NCBI GenBank assembly: GCA_002110485.1
Contig: MOWL01000023.1
Location: 1,240,001 to 1,304,000 of the forward strand
Source: Emergomyces orientalis
Lineage: Eukaryota > Ascomycota > Eurotiomycetes > Onygenales > Ajellomycetaceae
Length of the DNA stretch: 64,000 bases
Reading direction: 5' to 3'
Shown here: piece by piece, positions 47,252 through 58,917 of the stretch
Layout of the letters: the number at the start of each line of letters is the position of its first letter
Position numbering within the stretch: position 1 is the stretch's first letter
Program-made: the position numbers and the translations under genes
Notes under the pieces: generated by a model
Database searches by the model: none
What the model saw: only the letters and a program-made list of their open reading frames with translations
What the model was told of the DNA's origin: nothing

Positions 47252-48798
47252 GACGAAAAAGAAATACCCTCAATTTTGGTGGGCGCTTCTTTTGCTTTGC
47301 TTGTTGAGACATCTGGCCCTGGTTCTTTTTTTCTTTTCTTTTTCCTTACTTTTTCGGAAACACCCTCTCTAATATCAAAGAATTGCGAACGGAGGGTCTG
47401 GGAAAGGGAAGATCAGAAGGAGAGGAAGAAAGAGGTGGGGGGGGTGGTTCGGAACGCGCATACGCATACAAGGTTTACCAACGGGTACTCGTCAGTATAG
47501 TTGCAAAGAAAGCACGGGACGAGGTAGGGGGAGGAGATGGGCAGAGAAGAGCATGCAGATTCTTCAGAAGCAGCAAGCAGCTGTTTTGAGTAGATGAAGA
47601 CAGGCTGAAAACAGAAGCCAAATTGTCTATGAGGTCCTCGTCATTTGAGAATTAAGGTTGTCACCACAGATAACAACTAACTTCTTAACTTGCATAGCCC
47701 GCAAGGTAGGTGGGGATGAAGGTAAGGCGCAAGATGAGGTCGACCTGATGACGATGATGAAAGAAGAAAGAGAAATGTCGCACACACACAAAGAAAGGGA
47801 TATCACAAGCCACTCTTGTTTTTTCTTTCTTTCTTCTGGGTTCTTCCTTGGCTTCGATGATGAGAAGGACTGTGGCGGGTGTGATGTCAGAGAGAGCAGC
47901 TGGCAGTTCAGCAGAAAATATATATATTACCACACTATGCCAATGTAGGAATACCGAAAAAGTGCCCAGCGTGGTTACAGAATTACAGAACCAATACAGC
48001 ATTGTCCATCAATTAGGTTCATACCCTGGATTTTGTGTGTTAGCCGCTGCTGCCACGGTGGTTTAAAAAAAGAAATGAGAGAAAAAATTAAGAAACGAGA
48101 GGAAGCTAAAGTAGTTGCAGCATCAGTTAGTTTGTCCCATACACAGGTTTTCCTTGGTGTCACGAACCCCTCATTTTTTTTTCTTCAACAATTCAGAATT
48201 CGGTTCCCTAAATAAATGAAAATCGCTTCGTAGATTTGCAAAGTAGTGCTGTAGAAAAAGGGCGACTACACCCACAGACTCGGAAGCCAACAATCATGGA
48301 AAGAAAGGACGGGAGAAGGAGCAGGAGGATTTTATTAAAAAAATTAAATTCCGGGATATTATCTTTCCTCTTGCCACTCGCTACTCTGGACAAGAGTTTT
48401 ATCCCGCTAATGCAACATGTTGCAGCTTGCAGGATGCTAGGCGCATTAAGAAATAACACGCAGTTCCCATACACGCATAACGCTGCGTACACATACCTTG
48501 CATAAAATCCACAGAACACGCAGCCATATTGGAATCTCCCGACCTGCATCATCCTGAGTAAAATTCATCCTTCTTCTCGCCTTTTCTTTCCCTAGATTCC
48601 TTCTCCCGTTGCGCCTTTCGAGCTTCTGGTCGCTTTTGCTTGGCGCCTGCGCAGTTAGTTGGTGTTGGTATTATTGTAATTTGTCCATTGTGTCGGTATT
48701 TGCATTTCTCGAAACCTTGGTGTCGCAGAGGCGGGTTTGGACACTGCAGCGCAATTGGAAAAATTATCCTTGCCAAAGTTTCATGTAGGGGGTCTGAT

Positions 48799-48828
48799 GA
48801 TTGATCGATTGATTGATTGATTGATTGG
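48799..48828. repeat. GATT tetranucleotide repeat
   Basis: Roughly six GATT/GATC units in register. Confidence 0.8.
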
Positions 48829-49397
48829 ATGAATGAATAATTCAAGCTCTCGATGTTTGATTGCAGAGAAACTTGAGTTCAAAAAGAAAAAAAAAAGGAA
48901 GATAAATAAAGTGTTGGAATTTCCATTAATAAAAGAAAATAAACCACCATGAAAGTCGTGGCACAAGAAGCTCGATGGTTTCAAAAAACCACTCAGGAAC
49001 AGACAGGGACAGGGAATGTTATTTTTCCTCACTGAGCCTGAAGGCCCCAGACCCTGAGACGGGAGTGGCATTCAGCAGCCAATTAGAGCTCCGTTGTCTC
49101 TCTCTCTGTCTACTTGCGGAGCTCTGCACCGGCTGTCGTGGATCATGGACGGAATACCATGGAATGCGGGAAAATGTTTTCGAGCCAGCGAGGATATAAG
49201 CGGTTTGACGCATAATAATGAGATCCTTAGGGAAAAAAAGTTCAGCATGTTCTCCAATTCTCGGTTGGAAAAACATTCAGTGTGGTTCCAATCCTCAACC
49301 ACCAGCTCACCCCCGTTGTTAAAACAACATCCAAATAAATCCTCCACACATTGCACTAAACCTCTTTAATGTTCATGATTTTTTTTTTTCTCTAGGC

Positions 49398-49454
49398 CTT
49401 ACCCTATCTAACCCTAATCCTAGTCTCATACTAACCCTAACCTACTCCTAACCC
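49398..49454. repeat. Degenerate telomere-like (CCCTAA) tract
   Basis: A 57-bp tract contains four CTAACCC / CCCTAA-type motifs (TAACCCTAATCC, ACTAACCCTAACC, CTCCTAACCC) separated by diverged copies. It resembles the fungal telomere repeat TTAGGG on the other strand, but is interrupted and internal. Confidence 0.6.
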
Positions 49455-51943
49455 AGTGTTGAGCATTGAGAAATCTAGATAGCGTGGGTGGTTTTAAGAG
49501 GGGGTGCCCAAAGCATTGTGTGCTCAAATCCGGAGTCATGATGAGTTCTTTCTGCACCATGATCAACTGTAAAAACCCTGGATTGGACCGAAATGTCTGA
49601 AGCACGGGAAAAGGAATTTTTCCCAACTTTCTCCTCTTTCTCAGGCACGTTTCAGGAACATTGGCCTATATGTTGATGGTAAGCAAAACAAGGTGGAGCT
49701 TTTTACCTTGTTCCTTGCACTCCATGGGGCTTGTTTGATATGAGAGTCGAATCCACGGCCCTGTCCATCGTCGTCTAGTATTATTCTCACATTACCAACG
49801 GGGGGGATCCACTATGCACACGCACCAACAGAACTCGTGTCTTTCTTTTCTCAACTCCATAGGCAGGTAAGTACACAAAAATAATAGAGCGACGCGGAGC
49901 GAGAAAAAGGACTTGGCCAGCCCTCAGTCGCCATAATTAATCCCTCATGCGCGTGCATTTTGGCATCACTGCCATGTAGTTTTTGAGCTCTTTTATTTTT
50001 CTGATCCACAGTGCGCATTTTATTATTATTTGTGGGTATTCAATTATGTTCTCAAGATTTTTCAGAGGTGTGGTGTGTTGGCAGCTGCTGACAGGCTTTT
50101 AATCAACTATCTGAGAGAGCACCAAAGGAGTGGGTGCGGGAAGACCTCAGGAATGGAGCACACAACACACACTCACATTCATTCTCTCTCTCCCATCATT
50201 GGCTGCACGTTAATAATTAAAAAAAAAAGGAAAAAAAAAGGAGAAAGACACTACTCTGCTGTGTGCAACTACTATTGGCCTCTTTGACGCAATTCCCAAG
50301 CCCTAGTTACCAAGCCAGGATTTTCTTAATTTTCTATCCCACCATTCACGACTCTTTTTCTCTTGATCAGCTTCGTTTGCAAAAAGGGATTCAACCCAGC
50401 AATAGGAGAAAAGCACCCTGGGGGCTTTTAAAAAAAAAAAAATTTAAAAAAAAGGAAGAGGAAGAAGAAAGAAAGAAAAGTGCTAAATGCCTAGGCTTCC
50501 CCAAAGATTGAGATTGATTTGCTCTTTATTTATTTATTTATTTTTTGGTTAGCCCCAGAGCCTAAATACCGATGCTAATCATACAAATGTGAGCCCGTGA
50601 CTCTTGAAGACGAAGAAAACCCTCATGGGCGATTACGCTGTATTGAGTGGCGCGTCGTCGATTCAAATTATAGCGTCGCTCATCCCCCGGACGGGCCCCT
50701 CATATCTCCCCCACTGATTGGCGCTTCTCCCCTCTCCCCTCTTTTTCTCGCCTGCTGCTCATCGCCTACCATAACTAGTTTTTGTAAATGACAGGAAGGA
50801 AAATCGATCAGGCTAGTGATTAGCGCGGCTATGCTCCCGTGGCTGTTTCGTTAGTGTAGGGGGTGGGGGAATTGCAATGGCAGAGAAGTAGAGAAACGAG
50901 CACAGGGCGTCTAAGCTGTTGTTGGGCGCAGAAGTAAAACTTGGTACATAATAACAGCAAGTGAGCAGAGAAAGAATAATAAAATACTCTGGAGAATTGG
51001 AAGTTCTCGTCATTTAATTTGAACTTTGGTTCTCAAGTGTATTCGGTTAAGGCCCCGTGGACCCCATTGGCCCCATGGAGCGAAAGAGAAAAAAAAGGGA
51101 ACCACCCAACCACTGAGATCATAACCCAACCAATTTGATCAGGCAGAACTGCCACGCTGCTTGCTCCGTAAATCAGTCGATCTTAGCGCGTAGCTCCTGG
51201 CGGGTACGCAGACCTTCGACATGGCGTTGGGGAGGGGAAATCATCGGCATGATAATTTGGCCGACCGGACAAAGTTACAACTAGGCAGAATGAATGAATT
51301 GAAACTCAGCAGAGGGGATTTCCCGCTTGTATCATGATACGTCAAAAGTTGATGCTTCTTTGAAACAACCTTGGGGTGGATAGCAGGGGAAAGAAAAGAC
51401 GAGCTGGGGGGTTATCCAGCTTAGGCGGCAATACTTACCAGGAACAGAGGCATACGAAGTCTCAGGGTTCCTGTCTGGGTTCCCTTTTTGCTTTGTTGTT
51501 GTTGTTGTTGTTTTTGCAAAAAGAATTCGTTTCTTCGCTGGCCCGCCCATGGAACAAACCTTAGAAGTTGTTCATGCTGTTCCAGGAGGGAAGGGGGTAA
51601 GAGAATGGATGGAGCTGGCTGGCGAACTGAGACTCGTTGTGTTTAAGTTTATGGTTCCTGGTGAAAGACCTCATTGCTTTCTGTCTTTTCTTTGACCATG
51701 GAACTCTTTTTGCAAGCGACCTAGGTATGCGCTCAGCTCTCTTTTTTTTGAGTTTTTGTTTCTGCTCAGTAGCCATTTTCTATTTCCAACTTCCTTGCTT
51801 TGGCCATGCTCCCTGAACGCCAGGAAAACTGAAAATGGTGGCTTAACTCTTCCCGCTCATTGTTAAAAAAAAAAAGTAAAATTGACGGGATGGGAAGAAC
51901 AGATGATGTTCATTCCCAGAGAAAGGCTCCAGCAATATTAAAA

Positions 51944-51968
51944 AATAATAATAATAATAATAATAATT
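51944..51968. repeat. (AAT)8 microsatellite
   Basis: Eight consecutive AAT units inside the long gene-free region. Confidence 0.88.
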
Positions 51969-53235
51969 GTTTTTTGTCCTCTTTTTTCTTTAGTGCAAAT
52001 TTTGCAGGTTTGCCCAAGCTGTGCGGATTACGGAGTGCACAGTATATAATACAGGTAAAATATTATACTAGCGAGTCAGGGCAAGAGCAGAGGATGGCCT
52101 CATTATTCTCAGTGTCCCCGTAGGCACAGAAGAGAGGTGCTAAGCCGCCATTCCTGATCCTGATACGATCCACGCCACGCCAATCCCGCCCATCGCCCAG
52201 TTTGTTGATGCGGGATCCACAGGCCAAGGACGCTGAGGGCAAGGATTCCTGGAGCGATGGCGCAGGCTGGCTGGTCAATTGGCCAACATCAGTTGACCGG
52301 CCTGAGCGAGAAGCACGTCATTGGTCTTACGAAAGACGGGCTCGGGTGAGGAAATTGAGCAGCCCACTCTGGCGCAGCAGGCTAACTGCTAACTGGCTCA
52401 GCAGGCAGGGAAGCGGGGATCAAAGACCACCCTTGGTGTCAGTCATGGGTGTGTTGATGCCGCCCCCAGGTGGTATTTTATTTCTGAGGCGTACGGTTTG
52501 TTATGTATGTGTGTATTAATATACCTAGGTACAGCTAATATAGCCTGGCTGGATCAGCCGCCAGGGTTTCCCTGCACTAGTCAACTAGCCTCAACTCCCC
52601 CGACTCTGCCTTTTTTTTAGAACCCAAAAAAGAAAAAAAAGCAAACCCCAAAAAAAAAAAAAAAAAGAAAAAGAAAAATGGAGAAGAAGTTCTAAAGGGA
52701 AACTAAGGGAAAAAATACGCAGGCGCCAGTCTGGGTGTCTGGCTGGTGGGACATTTTGGGATATATGGAGTGGTGCTCGTCCTGATATTATTTACTCCTG
52801 TTATTTTTTATTCCTGCCCAGCCAGAGTCACTGACACATATCCAGCCAGCCAGCCAGTTGTTGGATGTAGATGTATGTCTGTGTGTCTGTCTGAACATAT
52901 CAAAAGCATGCCGCTTCCCTTCTCTTCATAGTCCCTATTTTATTATTTATTATCCAACTTTAACTCTGACTATACTGTATACTATACCATACCACACTCT
53001 ACTCTACTATATATCCTCTCTCTCCTTCCTTTCGATTTCTCCTCGACGTAATCATCCCGTTTCTCTCGCTTGCTCTCTCGCTTACTCGCTGTCCTGTCTT
53101 TCTGGTTCTGCTTGCCTTTCTTCCAAGGTCCCACTTCGACCCGCCGTACCCAAACCTTTCGTTCAACTTTCCCCCATACAACAAACCTTCGACTACGCCC
53201 ATACAATCATCCCTCGCTCGTCATCTGGGTGACTC

Positions 53236-53256
53236 ATGCCTTCATTTTTTATATAA
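53236..53256 (+). promoter_or_regulatory. Short upstream ORF in ECL1 leader
   Basis: ATG at 53236 opens a six-codon frame ending in TAA at 53254-53256, within the pyrimidine-rich stretch about 200 nt before the ECL1 start. It would act as a uORF if transcription starts upstream of it, which the sequence alone cannot show. Confidence 0.35.
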
Positions 53257-53449
53257 AATAAAATCAAAACTCCCCTTTTACATCGGCTGTGCCTCTATCT
53301 GGCTCCCGTCAATTCCTCGTCATCCGGCAGCCTTGCAATTCGGAACGCCCCATCACACCCTACTCGATCATATAACACATACATACGACCTACAAATAAC
53401 GGTAGCCTGCCTCAGGCTCGAATTCGACCCTACGCAGAAATCTCTCACC

Positions 53450-53947
53450 ATGGCGACTGCCTGGTCACTAGATTTTTGTCTGGTTTGTGATAGACAGACG
53501 CTAGGCGGGGCGTACTGCTCCCAGGCTTGTCGACTAGCAGAGATGGACGGCTGTGCTCCTGCAGATTCAGAACCTTCGTCTCCCACTACAGCACCAGTGA
53601 CAACGACATCTCTCCAAAGTCCATGGGCTACACAGCGTGTGGAAGGGCAACCATCAGCTCTACATCTCGGCCCCGCCATTGATTTTGGCGCCTACAAATT
53701 ACCCAGCTCCTCAGCACAGCACCAAGAAACGCCGCAGAGTAACCAACCATACAACTCGACACCATCGTTGCCATCTTCTTCCCGGCGGGGCCTCACGCCA
53801 TCCTCCTCACAAACCTCCCTCTCTTCTCTCCACAGCGTCTCCTCAACTTCCTCTGCCTTGTCCGGTCAAGCAAGAAGTGAGCTAGAAGACTACTCCGGTA
53901 GCTTCGACAAAGTCCGTGACTGGAAACGACGACGGACAGCCTCGTGA
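53450..53947 (+). CDS. ecl1: Ecl1-family zinc-binding longevity factor
   Basis: Intronless, 165 residues. ATG 53450 is in a strong context (CACCATGG). The in-frame region upstream has no ATG start that fits the family. The N-terminus carries the Ecl1 signature FCLVCDRQT, then GGAYCSQACRLAE, with Cys10, Cys13, Cys23 and Cys27 (CX2CX9CX3C). The rest is Ser/Thr/Pro/Gln-rich and probably disordered, with SSRRGLTPSSSQTSLSSLHS near the C-terminus. In fission yeast, Ecl1 proteins extend chronological lifespan under nutrient limitation, and the cysteines bind zinc. Role here is inferred from that family. The gene stands alone between two long gene-free tracts, which suggests extensive upstream regulation. 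Confidence 0.82.
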   Translation: MATAWSLDFCLVCDRQTLGGAYCSQACRLAEMDGCAPADSEPSSPTTAPVTTTSLQSPWATQRVEGQPSALHLGPAIDFGAYKLPSSSAQHQETPQSNQPYNSTPSLPSSSRRGLTPSSSQTSLSSLHSVSSTSSALSGQARSELEDYSGSFDKVRDWKRRRTAS

Positions 53948-56207
53948 TACATTCAATGCAACTCCTCGAGTTACGGAATCTACTACTATACAGACCAAGA
54001 CAACCAAAAAAAAAAAAAAAAAAAAAAAAAGAGCATACGACCCTTTGTTACAACAACATTACTTTCGAACCATTGTCTTCACTCAATGATACAACACCTT
54101 TTTATGCATATATTTATATTGATATATGATGTATATGTATGGCACCACCACATCTCCTACGTCCTGGTCTGCGGCGTCAAGACCGAGGAGAGTCGAGCAT
54201 GAAGTACTACTTGGTTGGGATTCCTTGTCCGATTTCCTGCGTTGGAGCATTTGCAGCATTTTGAGCTGGCGTTTGTTTTTTTTACTTTATACACCTTACC
54301 TGAGCGTTATTACCCAAAAGAAAGACACTATACCCCACGAAGCGAACGACCTAAAAGCCACGAATATCCGAGAGTGATGAGGGAGTGGAAGCAAAGTAAA
54401 AGACTTTTAAGAATGAAACAACTACTTCTTCCCCATCATTCTGAGGAAAGAAGAAAAAAGCGAAACCCCGAAATTTCTACTCATGCTACGGAGCCGAGTG
54501 ATGATGACACTCGGACCACACACATAAACTTTATCATTTTCTTTCTTGTCTTGTTTTTTATATACTCACTTCTTCTCTTTTTTCCTTTTTCCTTTTCCTT
54601 TTTATGTTTAAAGGACCGAAAACCAATGCATTTTCAAGGTTGGGCACAAAAACGCGTTTTGGAGGGGGGGATGGAAATCCTAGGGGCTTATGGGACATTT
54701 TTTTTTTCTTTTTTTGGTTAAACATCATCATCGTCCAACAACGACAAAAAACTCTCATTATAAAAAACTGCACTTTTTTTTTCTTTTTTTTTGAACTCCC
54801 CTGTCTTTTCTTCTTTTTTTATACTGTGTTGGTTAGGAAACAAACAGTGGACGGAAATTATGAATATGAGAAATGGGACGAAGCCCCACTTAACTATACT
54901 TGACTCACTCCATGCAATCTTACCAAATGAAGACCATTACATTTATTGCCTCTTTATTTGTTTATCTTGTCCTAGGGTTGGGGCAAAATGAGGTTGATGG
55001 ATGAATGAATGAATGATGCTCAAGGATCATCATGATGAATGTCCTTTCTTAACTGAACTGAATTCTTTGCTCACTTTCCCTGCACATATACTTATGCACA
55101 CACATGACTCTCTTCATTTTCTTTTCATTTTCTATTATTGTTTATATATTATATGTATCAACTTATTTATCTGTCAAATGAAAGAAAAGGGAAATCATAG
55201 TAGTTCTGATGTGATGGCATTTTCACAGTTTCACTATTATAATATGTACATATTAGTGTGTAAATGTGTTAAATATATATACTGAAATATTTTTGAGAGT
55301 CTCTTTGCACAAATACAATAAATGTCTGTGAACAATAATGAGAGGTAGAAGTGTTTGTCAATTTACACTTCTGATGATATGATCATGTAATCATCTGCTC
55401 TCTCTTTCTAAGGACAGCGCATGGCAGCCCCCGGCGCCGAATTCTTGATGCCCCAAACCTGCCCGACCCCTTTTTCAAAAGCAGAAAGCAAAGAGAAAAA
55501 AAGAAAAACTTCCCTCAAATCATGCCATCGTCTCTTCATTCATGGTGTTGATTGTTCCAGCATCCAAAAATACTTTTTGTTGGACAATACCTGTCAGGGC
55601 TCTGATATGCCTTAAGGTGCGCTCACACTACAAAACCCTGGATGCGAATATGTCAATTCTTCCGGACTACACTATCGGCTGGGCCTGATACAAGCGGCCA
55701 GGACCAGACAACGACCAGGCTGTATCAAAGTTCAGTCATCCATCCTCCAAACTGCGAATCTAGCTGCGCGGGCAGTCGATAGTGATGATTCATCAAACTC
55801 GATATTTAGGTGATGAATGGACTCAAGAGGGCGATCGTCCGGCAAGTTGCTATTGGTCTCATTACTACAGCAAAGCCTTTTAATGAAGGATGAACATAAA
55901 TTTTGCAGCTGAGAATGGTGTTCTGTGTTTTGAAAAACCGCAGCAGTCGGGTTGATGAACCAATTTCCACCTGTCTGGTTATTCGGTGATTATATCTGAT
56001 TTGGATTCTCGCAGCGACTAGGAATGGCAAGGATATTATGGCAATGGTGGCGGCTGCAAATGTTAAAGATCTTCTTCTCCACCGCATTATCCGTTCAAGC
56101 AACCCAATGATTGAGAAGGGAGCCAGTGACATTCTTTCGTTCGGTGAGTTAAGCCCAATGGACTTTCAGAAAACCTTCCGCTAAATTAAATATAAGTTGA
56201 GAATGCT
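53948..56207. other. Gene-poor region with 25-nt poly-A
   Basis: No supportable gene. It contains a 25-nt A-run (54006-54030), several T-runs and the probable ECL1 3' UTR. From about 55990 to 56180 the plus strand has a helical-looking open stretch (NVKDLLLHRIIRSSNPMIEK, then LSPMDFQKTFR) that may be an upstream remnant of the NACHT pseudogene. Confidence 0.4.
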
Positions 56208-56622
56208 ATGAGTGAACTGCGTGTCGCATCTCAAAATACGAATGTGGACCTTAGGACCCTGGACATCAGGCACAGGCAAGGAGGGGGTTAAACACTGTTT
56301 GTCACCACCAAAGACCTCAACAGATGACAACAAAGCCCTGCAGCAAGGCGTTGAAAATCCAGGTCATCGGATTGTGGAAAGCTCAATCTTTGAGATAAAA
56401 CATATACAGCGAGATTCATTTGTATGATTTCATGGGATTCTTGGGTGCGGTAAAACCACTCTCAGCCCCTTGATTATCCAGTATCTTTGACGGCATGTCA
56501 CCATCGCGAATAATCTACATTTACATTGATTTCAGCGATACTAGCAAGCAGCAAGCAGACATTTCGAAAGCATGATCAGCTCCCTCATTTTTCAACTCCA
56601 CTGCAAACTAAAAGATGGGTGA
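56208..56622 (+). pseudogene. NACHT-domain (NLR/STAND) gene remnant
   Basis: Pieces of a fungal NACHT NTPase are readable in order on the plus strand. The linker SELRVASQNTNVDLRTLDIR (56211-56270) is followed, in a different frame, by CLSPPKTSTDDNKALQQ (from 56296), ESSIFE and IQRDSFV. Next come a TGA (56425-56427) where the family has Trp, and then the Walker A-like FHGILGCGKTTLS (to 56466). A stop and frame change lead to IIYIYIDFSDTSKQQADIS (about 56513-56569). A further change leads to SMISSLIFQLHCKL (from 56569). Intact relatives are intracellular receptors involved in non-self recognition and regulated cell death. At least one stop at a Trp codon and three frame breaks make this non-functional. 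No effector domain or C-terminal repeats are seen. Confidence 0.7.
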
Positions 56623-58917
56623 TGGTTTACCCTGGCTCGGTTTGCCATGGTAATGGAAAAGGCGACGACGACGACGACGACGATGATGATGATGGAATGG
56701 GATGGAATTCTTGTGTCATTGCTGGGTAGGTCTTAAGATCCTGGGGAATCTCGGTCATAATCCGTCCGGCCACGTAGTGGTTAAATGGAGCGGTAGAGGA
56801 ATAGATCAAGAGCGAGGCTTTTGGAACACTGCCCCTTCCGATCCCTGACCTTCCGCCCTAGTAACAGTTCCGTTGTTGCTGCAAATATCTAGAACATGAC
56901 GGGCATTTTGGACCTGACATTCATGGATTTTGGACCATATGTGTGGGGCCTGTGACCCAAGATCTGTATGTAGTTTATTCAATTAAATCTTATAGCAGGA
57001 GTGCATTTTTTATTTTTTGTATCCAGATTTTCAAATAGCAAAGTTCTTTTTACCTCTAACATCTACTTTTGCTTCATATGCAAAAGTTCGTGAAGGTAGG
57101 TTATTTACTTATCACTTCTCAAAGATTTTGGTTTCTCTTTACTCCTTTTACCCTCCGTAATCTATAATACGTTGCAGAGCATTTCTTCGTAGTCTCTTTT
57201 TTTTTTTTTTTTTTTCCCATTTTTTTCAAAGTCGCGGGCCTTGCTGGCAGGGTTGATAGGACTGATATGGCTCAAAGAGTGAGAAAACGTATAGCCCATT
57301 TTACGACATGAATTTCCTTGCCTGTAAAGAACGGAGCTGAGAAGAAAAATATAAATATAAAAAAAAGTCCACACGCTAGGCTTCGCTCCTCTCCCTCAGT
57401 TTCATCTTATCAACTAGTAATCTGCCAATGACGATGTTGTGGAGACATCAAAATGACGCCCACCCCCATTGTACTTGGTTAGTTACGCAAAAACCAGCTT
57501 CCGAATAATATTATTCCCTCGGAAAAAGGATCTTGTTCTAGCAGCTCCCCTTCTGACGAGTTGTAAGGGCCTACAAGGCTTCAGGTTCAGCCCACCGTGG
57601 CAACATTTATATCGTCATATTCTTGCACAAAATAAATACTGGCGCATACGACCAGATTGATGGGGCATGCCGATACGGGCGGGCCGGGGGACGGGTGTAT
57701 CGGTACAGAGCCAAGTAGCCCATATCAATTCTATTTTGTTTCTTTCATGGATCCATGAAGAGGGTGTGGGGAAAGTGTGAGGGGTGGGTGTACCTGGCAG
57801 CTTTTCTGGGATACAGGGTTTTTTTTTTTTGAAGAATTTGCGAATATTGTGGCGTGATGTATGGTGTGATATTGATAAAAGATCGCCTGATGAGCTGGGA
57901 TAGGAGTAGATATTGTAAGATGCTTGTGGCTCAAACTTTCTGTGGGGTGGGTTTCCCCTTTCCTAAATCCTTTTGTCATCATTCTTTTCTTCCTTCGGCT
58001 AAGGTAAAGTTCCCTGTTCAATTCCACGTCTTTATAAATAAATCATCTGGTTACCTGTCAGGGGGAGGCACCAATGTTTTATCCATCTGTAATTTTGACG
58101 TCGTATGAATGGCCCATAACAATGACGTATGTGGCTTCATGATCGAAAGTGCTAGCTGTTACCTCCATCCCCTGATAGTAGTCGTAAAATGCGGGCGGAA
58201 GAATGATGGAGCAAGCGGCAAAAGCTGAACAGAAAGTTCTTCTCCCTGATGGATGATCAATGGGCGATCACAAGATCTGTTTTTTGTTTCTACTTTAGCT
58301 CATGTCTTACTGTACAATTCTCGTAATGTGGAATACAGAACAAGTGGCATTATAATGACTTTACGGGGCTGATACAAGTTCCTACATATAGTTATTCTTC
58401 GGTAAAGGATGTCTTTAGAAAGAAAAAAAAGGGTTTGCCTAATTTGGTGCAAGAAAAAACCACAAGAAGACTGGTGTCTTCCCGCATCCTTGATCAAAAG
58501 TTGAATAGAGCCAGCAGCCAAGGGAAGCACAGACGGGCAGGGCCGAGCTAGCAGGAAGATTCAGCTAGATCTCAAGTAGTTATGCTGTGTGGGTGGTTAA
58601 TTCTATTTCGAGGAAGGTATATACGCCTAAACACCTATACTCGTTGTCCATATAATAATATGCAATGTAGACATGAAATTGGTAACAAAGTAATCCACGT
58701 AGAGCTCCTAACTCGATAATCGTTTGAAAAAAGAAGAAAGAGTGATAGTCACAGCACGTACGTATCCCTATACTCATTAACTCCGCTCGCAATTCATATT
58801 AGTCAAAATCCAACAATCAAGACCTGCTCTCAATTCGTCCCTAGCGTCTCCCAGCGCTAGCTCCCAAAGATACTTCGCACATACAACTCTCAATCGATTA
58901 ATTCATCGCTCACTCAA
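56623..58917. other. Gene-poor region
   Basis: No supportable gene. A GAC/GAT trinucleotide repeat lies at about 56662-56694 and a 22-nt T-run near 57198-57218. Frames are short on both strands. Confidence 0.45.
56662..56694. repeat. GAC/GAT trinucleotide microsatellite
   Basis: About six GAC units followed by four GAT units. They lie 40 bp after the last readable NACHT fragment. Confidence 0.85.

Larger units (their letters stand above)
42948..53449. other. 10.5-kb gene-free region with microsatellites
   Basis: I find no supportable gene in this long stretch. Open frames are short, low-complexity or non-ATG. It contains TC/CA, AAT, AATCA and GATT simple repeats, A- and T-runs, and a degenerate telomere-like tract (49398-49454). 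The last 500 bp (52950-53449) are pyrimidine-rich and look like the transcription start and leader of the ECL1 gene, with a tiny upstream ORF at 53236-53256. Whether the region is a long regulatory domain, a non-coding RNA locus or old transposon debris cannot be decided by reading. Confidence 0.5.

Noticed and set aside
55806..56132. 108-codon minus-strand ATG frame with a hydrophobic helix
   Set aside because: The plus strand of the same stretch fits as an upstream remnant of the NACHT pseudogene; membrane-like composition of the reverse frame is a common artefact.
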